Shown here one piece after another: positions 11,885 to 21,148 of a DNA stretch of 64,000 nucleotides (its first letter is position 1; each line of letters starts with the position of its first letter). The notes beneath the pieces were generated by a model. That model was not told the DNA's origin. It did no database searches and saw only the letters and a list, made by a program, of their open reading frames with translations. Origin of the DNA: Siniperca chuatsi (taxonomy: Eukaryota > Chordata > Actinopteri > Centrarchiformes > Sinipercidae); assembly GCF_020085105.1 (NCBI RefSeq), contig NC_058051.1, positions 25,081,455-25,145,454 of the forward strand. The letters run 5' to 3'. The position numbers and the translations under genes were made by a program.

Positions 11885-12660
11885 ATCAGTTAAAGGATAA
11901 CTTTGTTAATATTCTATATTTTTCTTATTTTCAACAAATCTAATGAAAAGAACAAAACCGACAATGAATTGATCCTACTAAGTATTATATGTGTAGCCAA
12001 AGCCTGACATAGCTTCTTCCTCTGTGCCATAGAGCTCCATTGTTGTCCCCAAAATACTAAAATCACACCAATGAGCCATACTGTTGCCCTGGGTGACATG
12101 TCGCCTCATTATGATGAACATCAACAATGTAGTTTATTTTGACTCAGTCCCAGATACACCGTCCTGCTGCTGTAAATAATCACCAGAGCACCAAATGTGT
12201 ATTAATCCGTGGCTGACCCAACAAATACGCTATTTATTCCTGTTTGAGTGAAGTTTGCTAAAAACTACAGGGCCCAGCTCTTTTAGAAAATGTAACTAAG
12301 ATTTACATCTTTGGGCTAAGGGCTACAGACAGGAGGGTAGGGATGTCAGACAGCATTGAGACACAGACTAATGGATTGTTTGTTTTGGTGTTTTCATGGG
12401 ATTTGTTGATGGTAAAGGAAATATAGAAAAATGCCTTATCCTTAATGTTTTGCTCTAATCTCTAAAACAATCAGCCAAAGTGCCTGGAATCAGTACATAA
12501 ATCATTCCAAAAACATATTGCAAAGGGAGAAACAAATAAGGGAAGTTGGAAACTATTGATAGATGGACTGGAGTAACACCCAGTTGGTTTTGGTCTTTTA
12601 GTGGGATTTGTTGACTGTAATAAAAACATTGAATATTGCCAGCCTTATCCTTTTAAATGC
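11885..12660. repeat. Dispersed repeat family F, copy 1
   Basis: The segment 11905-12175 closely matches 58745-59010 over most of its length. Shared words include CAATGAATTGATCCTACTAA, GAGCTCCATTGTTGTCC and CTGGGTGACATG. Similarity continues weakly through a GGGATTTGTTGA... motif that occurs twice here (about 12400 and 12600) and once near 59495. It has no long ORF. The family is not one I can name. Confidence 0.5.
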
Positions 12661-12879
12661 ATTGATAAACTATGTCAACATTATTTTTTTAGCTGCAAAT
12701 TTCAATTGAAAATGAACAGAAAATAGAAATTACTGTGTTATGTGCTAGTTTGCGTTTTGTAATTGGTGTGATGAAAAAGTTTTGATTGTTTAGACGTTAT
12801 GAAGCAACTGTCACAGCCACATTAAACCAACAGCAGCTAAATGTTGGTTCAGCATTTTTGTTATTACAAAGTACCATAT

Positions 12880-13226
12880 TAGGGCTGCAACTAACCATTA
12901 TTTTTATTATTGATTAATCATTTTGTCTATAAAATGCCAGAAAATAGTCAAATAAATGCCCGTTATAATTTCCCACAGACCAAGGTGACGTCTTCAAATG
13001 TCTTGTTTTGTCTGACCAACAGTCAAAAACCCAAAGATATTCAGTTCACTATCAGGTGTGACAAAGAAAAGCATCAAATCCTCATATCTGAGAAGCTCGA
13101 AACAGCAAATATTTGACATTTTTTGCTTAAAAAATGACTAAAACGATTATTTGATTATCAAAAGAGAAGCCAATTAATTTTCTGTCGAACGACTAAACAA
13201 TTAATCGACTGATTGTTGCAGCTCTA
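12880..13226. mobile_element. hAT-like MITE family B with target-site duplication
   Basis: This 347-bp element begins TAGGGCTGCAACTAACC and ends GATTGTTGCAGCTCTA, so its termini are inverted repeats. TACCATAT (12872-12879) and TACCACAT (13227-13234) flank it and match at 7 of 8 positions, as expected for a hAT insertion. The interior repeats AATCGACT/ATTAATCGACTGATT-type motifs. The family is extremely common in teleosts. The 68-codon ORF at 12910-13116 is an accident of the repeat, not a gene. Confidence 0.75.
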
Positions 13227-13234
13227 TACCACAT

Positions 13235-15620
13235 ATTCATTTGAACATGCGTCATACCTGTTTCTTAATTATCTTATGTGTGGAGATGCAACAAAACTCT
13301 AATCCATCCAGTTTCATAATGTAATTTCACTCCAACACCCACGTCTGTAGGCTGCAGGCGGTTGTGACACCCAGACAATCTAGACCAAAGCCAAATTAAA
13401 TAATTAAAAGTGTTAAATAATAGAAGACTGAGTTTTCATCATCCAACTTTGTGGATTCATTTGGGAGACACAATCTGATACGACGATGTATGAAAATGTT
13501 TTAAGGAACAAACAACTACTAATAAGCGTCAAAAAACATTCTAACATGACTCATGGTAAAAAAAAAATTCCTTCCATTTCTCAACAACTGGTACAGAGTG
13601 AACATTAGAGTGACAGGTGTGTGTGTGTGTGTGTGTGTGTTTGTATTGCTTTATCAGAGGAGTTTTTAGGAGGCCAGTTGGCCTATGGAGGGGCTGTGAT
13701 GCAATGAGGAGTTTACGGACAGACACTGCCCATTGACGGTAAAATGTGGAAAGAGGGCTGGGTTAAACTTTCAAGAAAAGAGGTCATCCTGTGTGGGAAT
13801 TTCCCTCTCTCCTGTCAGCATGTGAGCCAGGACCAGGGAAAGACTGCGTGGGGCTCCAATAGGAAACATGGGGTCATCGAAGAAAGAATGCCTAGAATGT
13901 TTTAATGAATCAGTGCCAACACTGACGGCTACGACGAGAGCAGCTAGAGCCGGATCTATGCTGAAAAAGTTACAACAGTGTTGTACAGAGTGTTGGATGT
14001 TTTATTATTAACACATTATCTGAAACATTAATTTGTTTCTGCAGTTGTGTTGATTATGCTTTAAACTTTTCTTGAAATGTGTTAAAAATGATCTTGTTTA
14101 CTTGCACCGTTTTGAACCCAGTTAAGGCCTAATGCCAGGCCACAACTACTCACAGCTATTGTCATGTACATGGAGGATAACAATGCCTTCTTTAACTGTG
14201 GGTGTAGCATTCTTCAAGTGATGATGTGTTGGAAAGGGAGGATATTGCACAACAGTTAAAAGCTAAACTGTTCCATCATTGAGTGTGTTGAAATATCCAC
14301 TACATTCAAAATGTCATCTCTCACTGTACAAAACAGCAATAGTTTTTATACTTTATTTATAGGATATAATATGACTTTTCAGTGCCAATATAGTAAAAGT
14401 GTCCCTGCTTGAAAAACTAGCAGAGGTGGTTTTTCCTCTTCGCTGCTGTTTGAAGTGAGAGTTGGAAAACATTCCCCACCCTGAATTGTTATGGATCACA
14501 TACAAATCCTACCATGCCTCTTTCTTTATCTCCTCTATCTCGGGTTTGCTGACAGATATGTTTCATATTGTGCACACAGTGAAATGCAATCTGAGGGCTT
14601 GGTAAATTCCACTGCAAACCAATTGTCAACTTATCTGTCATGTCTGGTGTAACATACTTTGTCACTCCCATTTTTAACTTCTACATTTTCTGCTGAAGGT
14701 TTTCCACTTGAGGGTTAAATGAGGTTTACTCGGGATTATTCGTATCTCTGCTGCACTGACTCCCAGCCAGGTCTTTGCTGTTGAAGCGAGACCTGAGGTG
14801 GTGTGAGGTTAGTTGCTGATTAATTTCCATGCAACCTTGAACCCCTCTCTGGGCCAGTGGACCCAGCAGACTATTGACAGAGCCGTGTGCTAAAGATAAA
14901 GCTAACATTTCTGTGCTGCGTGCAGTGTGAGTGTGTTTTTTTTTTCTGCTGCTCTCAGCAGTATCATTTCAGTTTAAATTGGTTGAATTCAGGATCTGAG
15001 GACTTTTGTGTGAAATCAATGAGTAAACAGAAGAATGCAAATGGTGGTGGCATTAAGACTTACCCAATAATAGTGTGGAGAGTCTGTTTCTTCTTTTTTT
15101 TTTTTTACACTTCACCGTTCTATTGTATTTAATGGCAATAGAAAAACACATTTACACACAAATCCTCATGTTATATTCTCGATTCAGTAACTGAGGCGGT
15201 TTCTATCGCCAAACTGCGCTGATTAAACCACTGAATGCCAAATGATAATGAATGATAAAAATGGTGATGTGAAGCATTATTTAAATGTCTGTAGCCTTAC
15301 TGGTGATGACTAGATTCATAAAATTCACTCTATGTCCAAAAAGAAACATCAAATACCTACAGTATGTTGATGTCTCTTTCAATTTTGGCATATTGGCCCG
15401 GATTTAAAGATTGCAAATTTGCCTCATTATCAAGCCTATTTTTATCTGCAATATGTTGTAATTGACATACATGGTAATACACTGTCTGACTATTATGAGT
15501 TTAACTATGTAAGCCAAGCATAACACCCCTGTCAGTCAGTCAGTCAGTCAATCTGAGCTTACACCTGCATCAAAAAGGACAGAAAAGAAAATACAAATGA
15601 AATTGTTTAGACAAAGTATA
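13235..15620. other. Intergenic between ptpn1 and cebpb 3' ends
   Basis: No gene is supported. It contains a (GT)n run at about 13617-13640 and a (CAGT)n run at about 15533-15550. The segment 13640-13960 is somewhat less AT-rich than its surroundings, but I see no reading frame with homology. Confidence 0.5.
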
Positions 15621-15626
15621 AATCTG

Positions 15627-16076
15627 TTTAATTCAATAAAATATCAAGTACAATCAAAGCATTTCCCCTTTTAATATTAAATAATTAGACTTATTTCATT
15701 CATTGCCAATACTATTACAAAGAGTTGCATCATTTCACTGCAGCACAACTCTTCCCTTGACAACCATTGCTCCAGATACACAAAATGTAGAAATTCACTC
15801 ACATGTATGTAAAACCTGCACAGAAATACTGCATACACAAAATTACATCTGAGAAAAAAGCTAAGGTGACATGTGAAGAATCGTGAATGATTGCGCAATC
15901 CATGTACCCACTTCTACAGTCCCATTCAAAGCGTCCTTGTAAACTGGTGGTCACTGTCTTCACCTGTGAAGCGTACCGTTTTCAACACTTGTTCAGTAGA
16001 TCACCTCCGGCTCTTAAGTTCATCAATGATTAGACAAGCAGCCCAGAGATCCGTGTGGAGTCTCTGCTGGAGGTTT
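15627..16076 (-). other. cebpb: Probable cebpb 3' UTR
   Basis: Downstream of the cebpb stop on the minus strand the sequence is AT-rich. ATTAAA hexamers on that strand at 15670-15675 and 15627-15632 are the only nearby polyadenylation-like signals; I found no AATAAA. The UTR length is therefore an inference. Confidence 0.4.
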
Positions 16077-16510
16077 CTAACATTGTCCGGTGGCAGAGAG
16101 CAGGTTGCGCAGGGTGGCCAGCTCTCTGGACAGCTGCTCTACACGCTTTTGTAAACGATCATTCTCTGCAGCCAGTTCCAGCACTTTATGTTGAGTCTCC
16201 AAGTTACGCATTTTGGCTTTGTCCCTGCTCTTCCTCACGGCGAGGTTGTTCCTCTCCCGCCTCACCCTGTACTCTTCACTGTCCTTATCCAGGCGTTTCT
16301 TTGCTTTCCCGCTGGACATTTTGCCACTGTGCGATGGTGACCTGCTTTTACCTGACGGGGCAGGTGTGCCGGGCGGGCTGGAGCAAGTCGAGGACGCAGT
16401 GGAGATGTTTCCAATACTGCCGCTGGTGGACTGGTAATGAAGGTAGGACCTCATGTCAAAACCAGACGACCCATTCTCCATCTTTGCGTCTTCCTGGCTG
16501 TCGTCTCTCT

Positions 16511-16541
<31 letters not shown>

Positions 16542-16965
16542 TGTAGCGGCTCCCGACGAGTTCAGGGCTGAGCACACTATCCACACGGGTCTCCTGCAGC
16601 TCAGTGTAACCCAGCGCGTAGGGCTCCCTGGGGTCCCTCAAGTTGTCGCACTGACTCGTCTCCAGCTCGTTCAACAGCGAGTAGTTCTTGTAGTTCTGTA
16701 AAGCTGCAACTCTCTTGATCTTGTTGCTCTCCGCCAAGAAATCTGAGAAAACGTCCCCCTGCTGCTGCTGCTGCTGCTGCGGCGGACAGTGCAAGGCTGA
16801 ATCCAGGTAAACGCTGAAGTCTATCGCTCTCTCCCGCTCTTCAATGCCCACCTCCGTCATCGAGTCACCGAGCCTCCAGTATGAGCCGTTGCTAATGGGA
16901 CTGATAATACTGTCTCTACTGTGGATAGCAAAGCTGCCCTCGTCGTAGAAGCCGGCCACTTCCAT
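16077..16965 (-). CDS. cebpb: C/EBP-beta transcription factor, frame broken by one base
   Basis: Single-exon bZIP factor that acts in the nucleus on C/EBP sites in adipogenesis, inflammation and immunity. ATG at 16965 begins [10 protein letters not shown], the counterpart of the mammalian LAP start. Then come a transactivation motif (AIDFSVYLD), a Gln tract of 7, DVFSDFLAE and a [10 protein letters not shown] block. The C-terminal part has [12 protein letters not shown], the basic region [19 protein letters not shown] (about 16270-16210), the leucine zipper and the typical C terminus SATGQC before TAG at 16077-16079. The two halves lie in different frames: the span is 889 bases, one more than a multiple of three. 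The switch must lie between about 16505 and 16570, at or beside a (CAG)10 tract encoding 10 Ala. The internal Met at 16481 matches the LIP start and is downstream of the break. Sequencing or assembly error at the repeat is the likeliest cause. Confidence 0.93.
16511..16540 (-). repeat. cebpb: (CAG)10 triplet tract in cebpb (poly-Ala)
   Basis: Ten perfect CAG units on the plus strand. In the downstream cebpb frame they read as GCT alanine codons; in the upstream frame as cysteine codons ending at TGA. The gene's frame break lies at or next to this tract. A second triplet run (CTG units on the plus strand, about 16761-16782) encodes the Gln tract. Confidence 0.9.
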
Positions 16966-16970
16966 GGATC

Positions 16971-16997
16971 TTAACACCCGCCGTATTGCAGGAGCAT
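16971..16997 (-). promoter_or_regulatory. cebpb: cebpb upstream ORF, 8 codons, ends 5 nt before the main ATG
   Basis: In the 5' leader an out-of-frame ATG at 16997 opens a reading frame of eight codons (MLLQYGGC) that stops at TAA 16973-16971. Five bases (16970-16966) separate this stop from the main ATG at 16965. Mammalian CEBPA and CEBPB carry a comparable small uORF ending a few bases upstream of the full-length start; it controls the ratio of LAP to LIP by reinitiation. The placement here matches that arrangement. There is no in-frame upstream ATG for a LAP*-type extension close by; the nearest upstream codon that could serve is a GTG. Confidence 0.75.
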
Positions 16998-17159
16998 GGA
17001 GGGCTGAGATGAGACGCCCAGAGTGGTTTTGGTTCAGTTGCCTCAGTTGTGAAATGGCTCAAGCGTCGAAATATTGTGAGTTTAAATCCCCTGTGTCGCT
17101 GCCTGTGACAACATGCAGTGGAAAATACTTTGAAGAGACTGCACGTATGGATTTGAGAG

Positions 17160-17245
17160 GAATTGACAGGTCTTCCTGTCTCGGGGTGTTTTATTAGAAG
17201 CGAGGGGCGGGGTTTCGCTGGGCAGGTGTGTGACGCGCAGCGATG
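17160..17245 (-). promoter_or_regulatory. cebpb: cebpb core promoter (TATA-like, GC box, CRE-like)
   Basis: On the minus strand, reading toward the gene: a CRE-like half site complementary to TGACGCGC (17231-17238), a GC box (GGGGCGGGG on plus, 17204-17212) and a TATA-like TAATAAAA (17196-17189). The order and spacing fit a compact inducible promoter. CREB-type sites close to the TATA box are known for mammalian CEBPB. The start site would lie near 17160, giving a leader of roughly 190 bases. Confidence 0.55.
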
Positions 17246-17299
17246 AGCCAACCGGACAACCTGTGCTACTTTTAGGGGACCTTTCCCCATTCAACTAGT

Positions 17300-18900
17300 T
17301 GTGTTTGGACATAATAAAAAAAAACACAACTTTATCTGCTTTTTTTGTGTGCCATTTTTGACAGTTATTTGAGTTATAGACTTTGGGTTGCAACAGCAGA
17401 ATAAAGAGGGGAAATGCAACCGTAGTGGTTTTCATTAATTTCTCATAAGGACACAAAGACAACTAAAACAGACATAAAAAGTGAAAATACAAACCAACAG
17501 CAGTCACTTAATCCAGAGTGCTGGGCGACATCTGCCATAACAAAATGGTGCATAGGCTTACTTTTAACCAGCAGTTGATGACAGCACGTCCATTCACGCC
17601 ATCTACAGACACAACATAACAGAAAAATCCCACTTAGTGGTAACCATTTTCTAAGTTCATGCGTAATTATCTCATTAACAACATTCTCACGAAAGCAGCC
17701 CTGGACACATCTCCAGACAGATGTTTCCCCACAACATTCACCAGTTGAAACCAGTCTGTCTATTTTGTTGTGTGGTGAAACCACACAAGATGATGCATCC
17801 ACTCCAATACTGTATGAGGGTCAGGGTGGGTGTTATGAGAAATTTAGTCAGTCTGGTTTATGTGTGAAAAGGTTCAGTGTGTTCTCAATAACATTTTCTA
17901 CAAATATCTCACGGAGCATCGGGCTTTTGCTCTCAGAGCATTAAATTTAACAATAAATAGCCCACAAACAAGTGATAATAACCAGACCCGGTGCCTTGGC
18001 TCAGGTGCCAAAACAGGTCTTGGTATCATATACACGAAGGTCTAATGAGCCTAAATGCACACAACCTGTTCGTAACTTGACTCTCAGCTCTTGAGATATA
18101 CAGCACAATTTGTGATCAGAGCTGTGATGTGGATTTAATGTGAGGTCTTACTGCCACCTTGTGGTGAGCTGCAAGAATATACATAAGCACGTTACAGCAA
18201 CAGGGTGACTATAAATGTTTAGGACATGCATATCTCTCCATAAACTGTTTCACTGGGGTGCAGCCAAAAACACTTTTCTGTTTGAGTATGTCTTCAAAAC
18301 ATCTCTTGCTTTCCCCAGAAATATACACTCTTCCCTTTTATCAGTTGGTTCCCCCGCATACCCATGCACAGTTTATTCTGTGACTCAAAGGCTGTATTAT
18401 TTTCCTTTTTTGTTTGGATTAACTGCTATCTGCTGTTGATTGCACAACTGTTGACTCCATAGACAAGTCACACACAGTGCCGGATTAACATGTTTGGAGG
18501 CCCTGGGGCAAAACTTTTCTGTTGGGCCACTACTGACCTACCACTCCAAATCTGTTGTGTATGCGCCCTGTCGTCTGCAAGTTTTAAGTACAGTGACACA
18601 GCAGGCACATGTCAGCTTCATTATATGTCCAGAGACCCAGAAAGTCAACAGGACTCGTGTGCTGGGAAAACACCACCTGACCCCAGGTTTTCTTAATAAT
18701 AAAGGTCCTAAAACTAGATTCTGACACATAGTCCCTCTACAAAACCAGGCCACAAGATTAGCTAATAATGTGGGACCTATTTAGTTGATATTGTAATATA
18801 CTGGTGCATTCCCTGACAAATTTGCAATTAAACAAATTAGCTAAATCACTTGGCACATAGTGAACCTGGGACTTTTGAGACCCCTGGGGGTCAGTTGCCT
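17300..18900. other. Intergenic upstream of cebpb, no gene seen
   Basis: AT-rich sequence between the divergent genes cebpb and peds1. Short ORFs here (17443-17802 the longest) have no recognisable domain. A CTCF-core-like word (complement CCACAAGGTGGCAG, 18151-18164) is present but isolated. Confidence 0.5.
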
Positions 18901-18929
18901 GCTTGGTAATCCAGCCTTGGACACACATT

Positions 18930-20060
18930 TTGAAGTACTCAGATCTGTTACTTAAAGTAAAAGTAAGAATGTAAAATACACACCATTGCAAGTAAAAGTC
19001 CTGTGAAGAATAAGTACTAACTATGCAGAATGGCCCCTTTCACACTGTCAGAGTATTATTTATATTTTATTATTGTTTTATTATTACTCATGTCTTAATA
19101 CCTGGGGCCAATATACTCATCAGGAGTGCTTGTTGGATGGTTGAATAGCTTCCGACACCCCTCTCCCCTTTCCGGTGTAGGATTAGGCGGGGGCTGTAAA
19201 ACTACCGTATAAACTGTTGTGTGGTTAAAAATAAATAAATATAATGTGCATAATATTTTATAAGCTGATCAAATGTTTGTATTTAAAAGTAAGATAAATG
19301 TAGTGAAGTAAAAAGTACAATAAGTTTTGCACAAGTAACGCAATATTAAAGGTAAATGTGCTTATTGTAGTTACACAATCCCCAACTGCCGTTCACTACA
19401 GTGAACTTATATAGTATTAAGATACTGTACGGTCACATTTTGTTAGTTGTTGCACATTTACGTTGCAAGTACGTTTACTCAAGTACTGAACTTAAGTACA
19501 ATTTTGAGACTCTTGTACTTTACTTGAGTATTTCAAATTGATACTACTTTATACTTCTACTCCACTCCATTTCAGAGGGAAATATTACACTTTTCACTCC
19601 ACTACATTTATTTGACAGCTATAGTTACTGGTTACTATGCAGATTTATATCTTTCATACGCTTATGCAATAAAAAGCATTGTTAAAAGCCAGGGGAGTGA
19701 CTGAGACAGCTTTCAGTAACGACCTCCTGTGGTGGAAAGTAACTCAGTACATACAACCAAGTACTGTACTTAAGAACAATTTTGAGGCACTTGTACTTTA
19801 TTTGAGTATCTTTATTTTATGTTACTTTATACTTACTCCACTACATTTCCAAGGGAAATATAACTTATGTTCTCCACTATATTTTTTAACTCATTTGAAA
19901 TAACCCTAATTTCGAACACCTGCAACATTAAAATACTGTATAGTACCCAATAATACAGTACAAGCCTCTACTTTTGTGTACTTTTGTGAAAATTGTGAAT
20001 TTAGGGCCTTTAGCCTACTTGTAATGAAGTAGTATTTTTACATCAATGTAATGACTGATA
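18930..20060. repeat. Cluster of MITE family A fragments
   Basis: At least three partial copies of the AAGTAC-rich element lie here: an inverted end at about 18935-19020 (AGTACTCAGATCTGTTAC), and forward pieces at 19465-19640 and 19725-19900 with the ACTTAAGTACAATTTTGAG and TTTATACTTCTACTCCACT motifs. The bases before the 19725 piece (GCCAGGGGAGTGA..., 19687-19722) resemble those before copy 1 (5955-5995), so the two share flanking sequence. No ORF. Confidence 0.6.
19107..19205. repeat. Dispersed repeat family G, copy 1
   Basis: About 100 bp resembling 49895-50010: both read a GCTTGTYGGATGGT motif, a C-rich CCCCTCTCCCC-type stretch, then GATTAGGCGGGGGCTGT (19178-19196) or GATTAGGGGGGGCTGT. 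No ORF; I do not recognise the family. Confidence 0.4.
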
Positions 20061-20129
20061 GTTCCTACATGAAACTGCTCACTACTGAGACTATCTCGAG
20101 TAACCGGGTCATGATTTCTGGAAAGAGAC

Positions 20130-20345
20130 TGTTGAGTTTTTCAAATGTATTTTTTTTGGCACTTTAAGCACCACAAGCAGAGTGCCATATAGTCCCATTA
20201 TATTTGAAAAAAGGCAGACATCTCTACGGCCTATATCTCAAAAACTCTGCAACTCACACCACACAAACAATCTAGATGGATAAATAGCACTACAGGTGAG
20301 AGGGAAAATATGTATTTTTGATTTTTGGGTGAGCTGTCCCTTTAA
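20130..20345. repeat. Common teleost interspersed repeat fragment
   Basis: Contains AAAAACTCTGCAACTCACAC, TAGCACTACAGGTGAGAGGG and a terminal GGGTGAGCTGTCCCTTTAA, motifs I recall from an abundant fish DNA element. No coding content. The adjacent 20500-20560 stretch is rich in GCTAACATTAGC words. Confidence 0.45.
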
Positions 20346-20964
20346 GGCCATTTTATTCAACTTTTACTGAACAGCAGCAACAGTGGCAACAAGTGGCTGT
20401 TACGGGATAATGGTAAATGATAAAATGTATGATAACAGTAACGGAAGTGGAGGAGAATCATAAGATCAGCCAAATGACTCAGAAATATCAGATAAATTTT
20501 AGCTAAACAGCAATAGCTATCTAAAGTAAGCTAACATTAGCTAGCTAACATTAGCCACCATAAACAAATGTGAGGCTGTAGCAGCAAAACCCCTGACTCT
20601 AATGAATTGAGCAAGGGTGCGTTTAAATGCTTATGAATTCAACAATGAATTTGTAGGGGGAAGGATGTGTTATTTCTTATTTTAAAAGTTAACATTACAT
20701 AATTTCGCTTTAAGTAAAAGGTCTCAATCCTTCTTCCACTAACGTTACTGCTGTTAACACCTCACCTGACTATATGTTGTCCATAGTTAAAGCTGTAGCA
20801 TCACAAAATCTGACAGATGTCGCCGTTTTTTATGTGCTTCTTATCACGTATACAGAGAAAGAGAGAGCTCCATCCATCTACTGTGCGTCCAGCAGAGGGC
20901 TGAGAGCAGAGCGGGCACCAGACATAGGACGGGTGGGGTCAGGAAATGCGGTCTTTCCCCTCGC

Positions 20965-21148
20965 AACCCGCATTGGTTACTCGGCTGCATGTGGAACATT
21001 TTCCCGTCCCGTGATTGGCTGCTGCGCTCAACGACTTGCACTTGATTGGTTGGAAACGTTACGCTGTCTGTGGGCTGAGAAGTTGATGCTTCCGTTGGTT
21101 CCTGACTGTGAGTAGAGAGATTGAAGGGGCTGGGCCCACAGTGGAGAA
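20965..21148 (+). promoter_or_regulatory. peds1: peds1 promoter with three ATTGG (NF-Y-type) boxes
   Basis: The 180 bases before the peds1 ATG are GC-richer than their surroundings and have no obvious TATA box. ATTGG, the reverse of the CCAAT box, occurs at 20972-20976, 21014-21018 and 21045-21049, all in the same orientation. Such arrays typify TATA-less housekeeping promoters bound by NF-Y. The transcription start is not determined from sequence. Confidence 0.5.

Noticed and set aside
12910-13116. 68-codon plus-strand ORF
   Set aside because: It lies wholly inside the family B MITE, whose borders and target duplication are clear; it recurs wherever that repeat does and is not a gene.
16055-16546. 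Long ORFs on the plus strand opposite cebpb
   Set aside because: They are antisense shadows of the bZIP frame and the triplet tract; the minus strand holds the recognisable protein.
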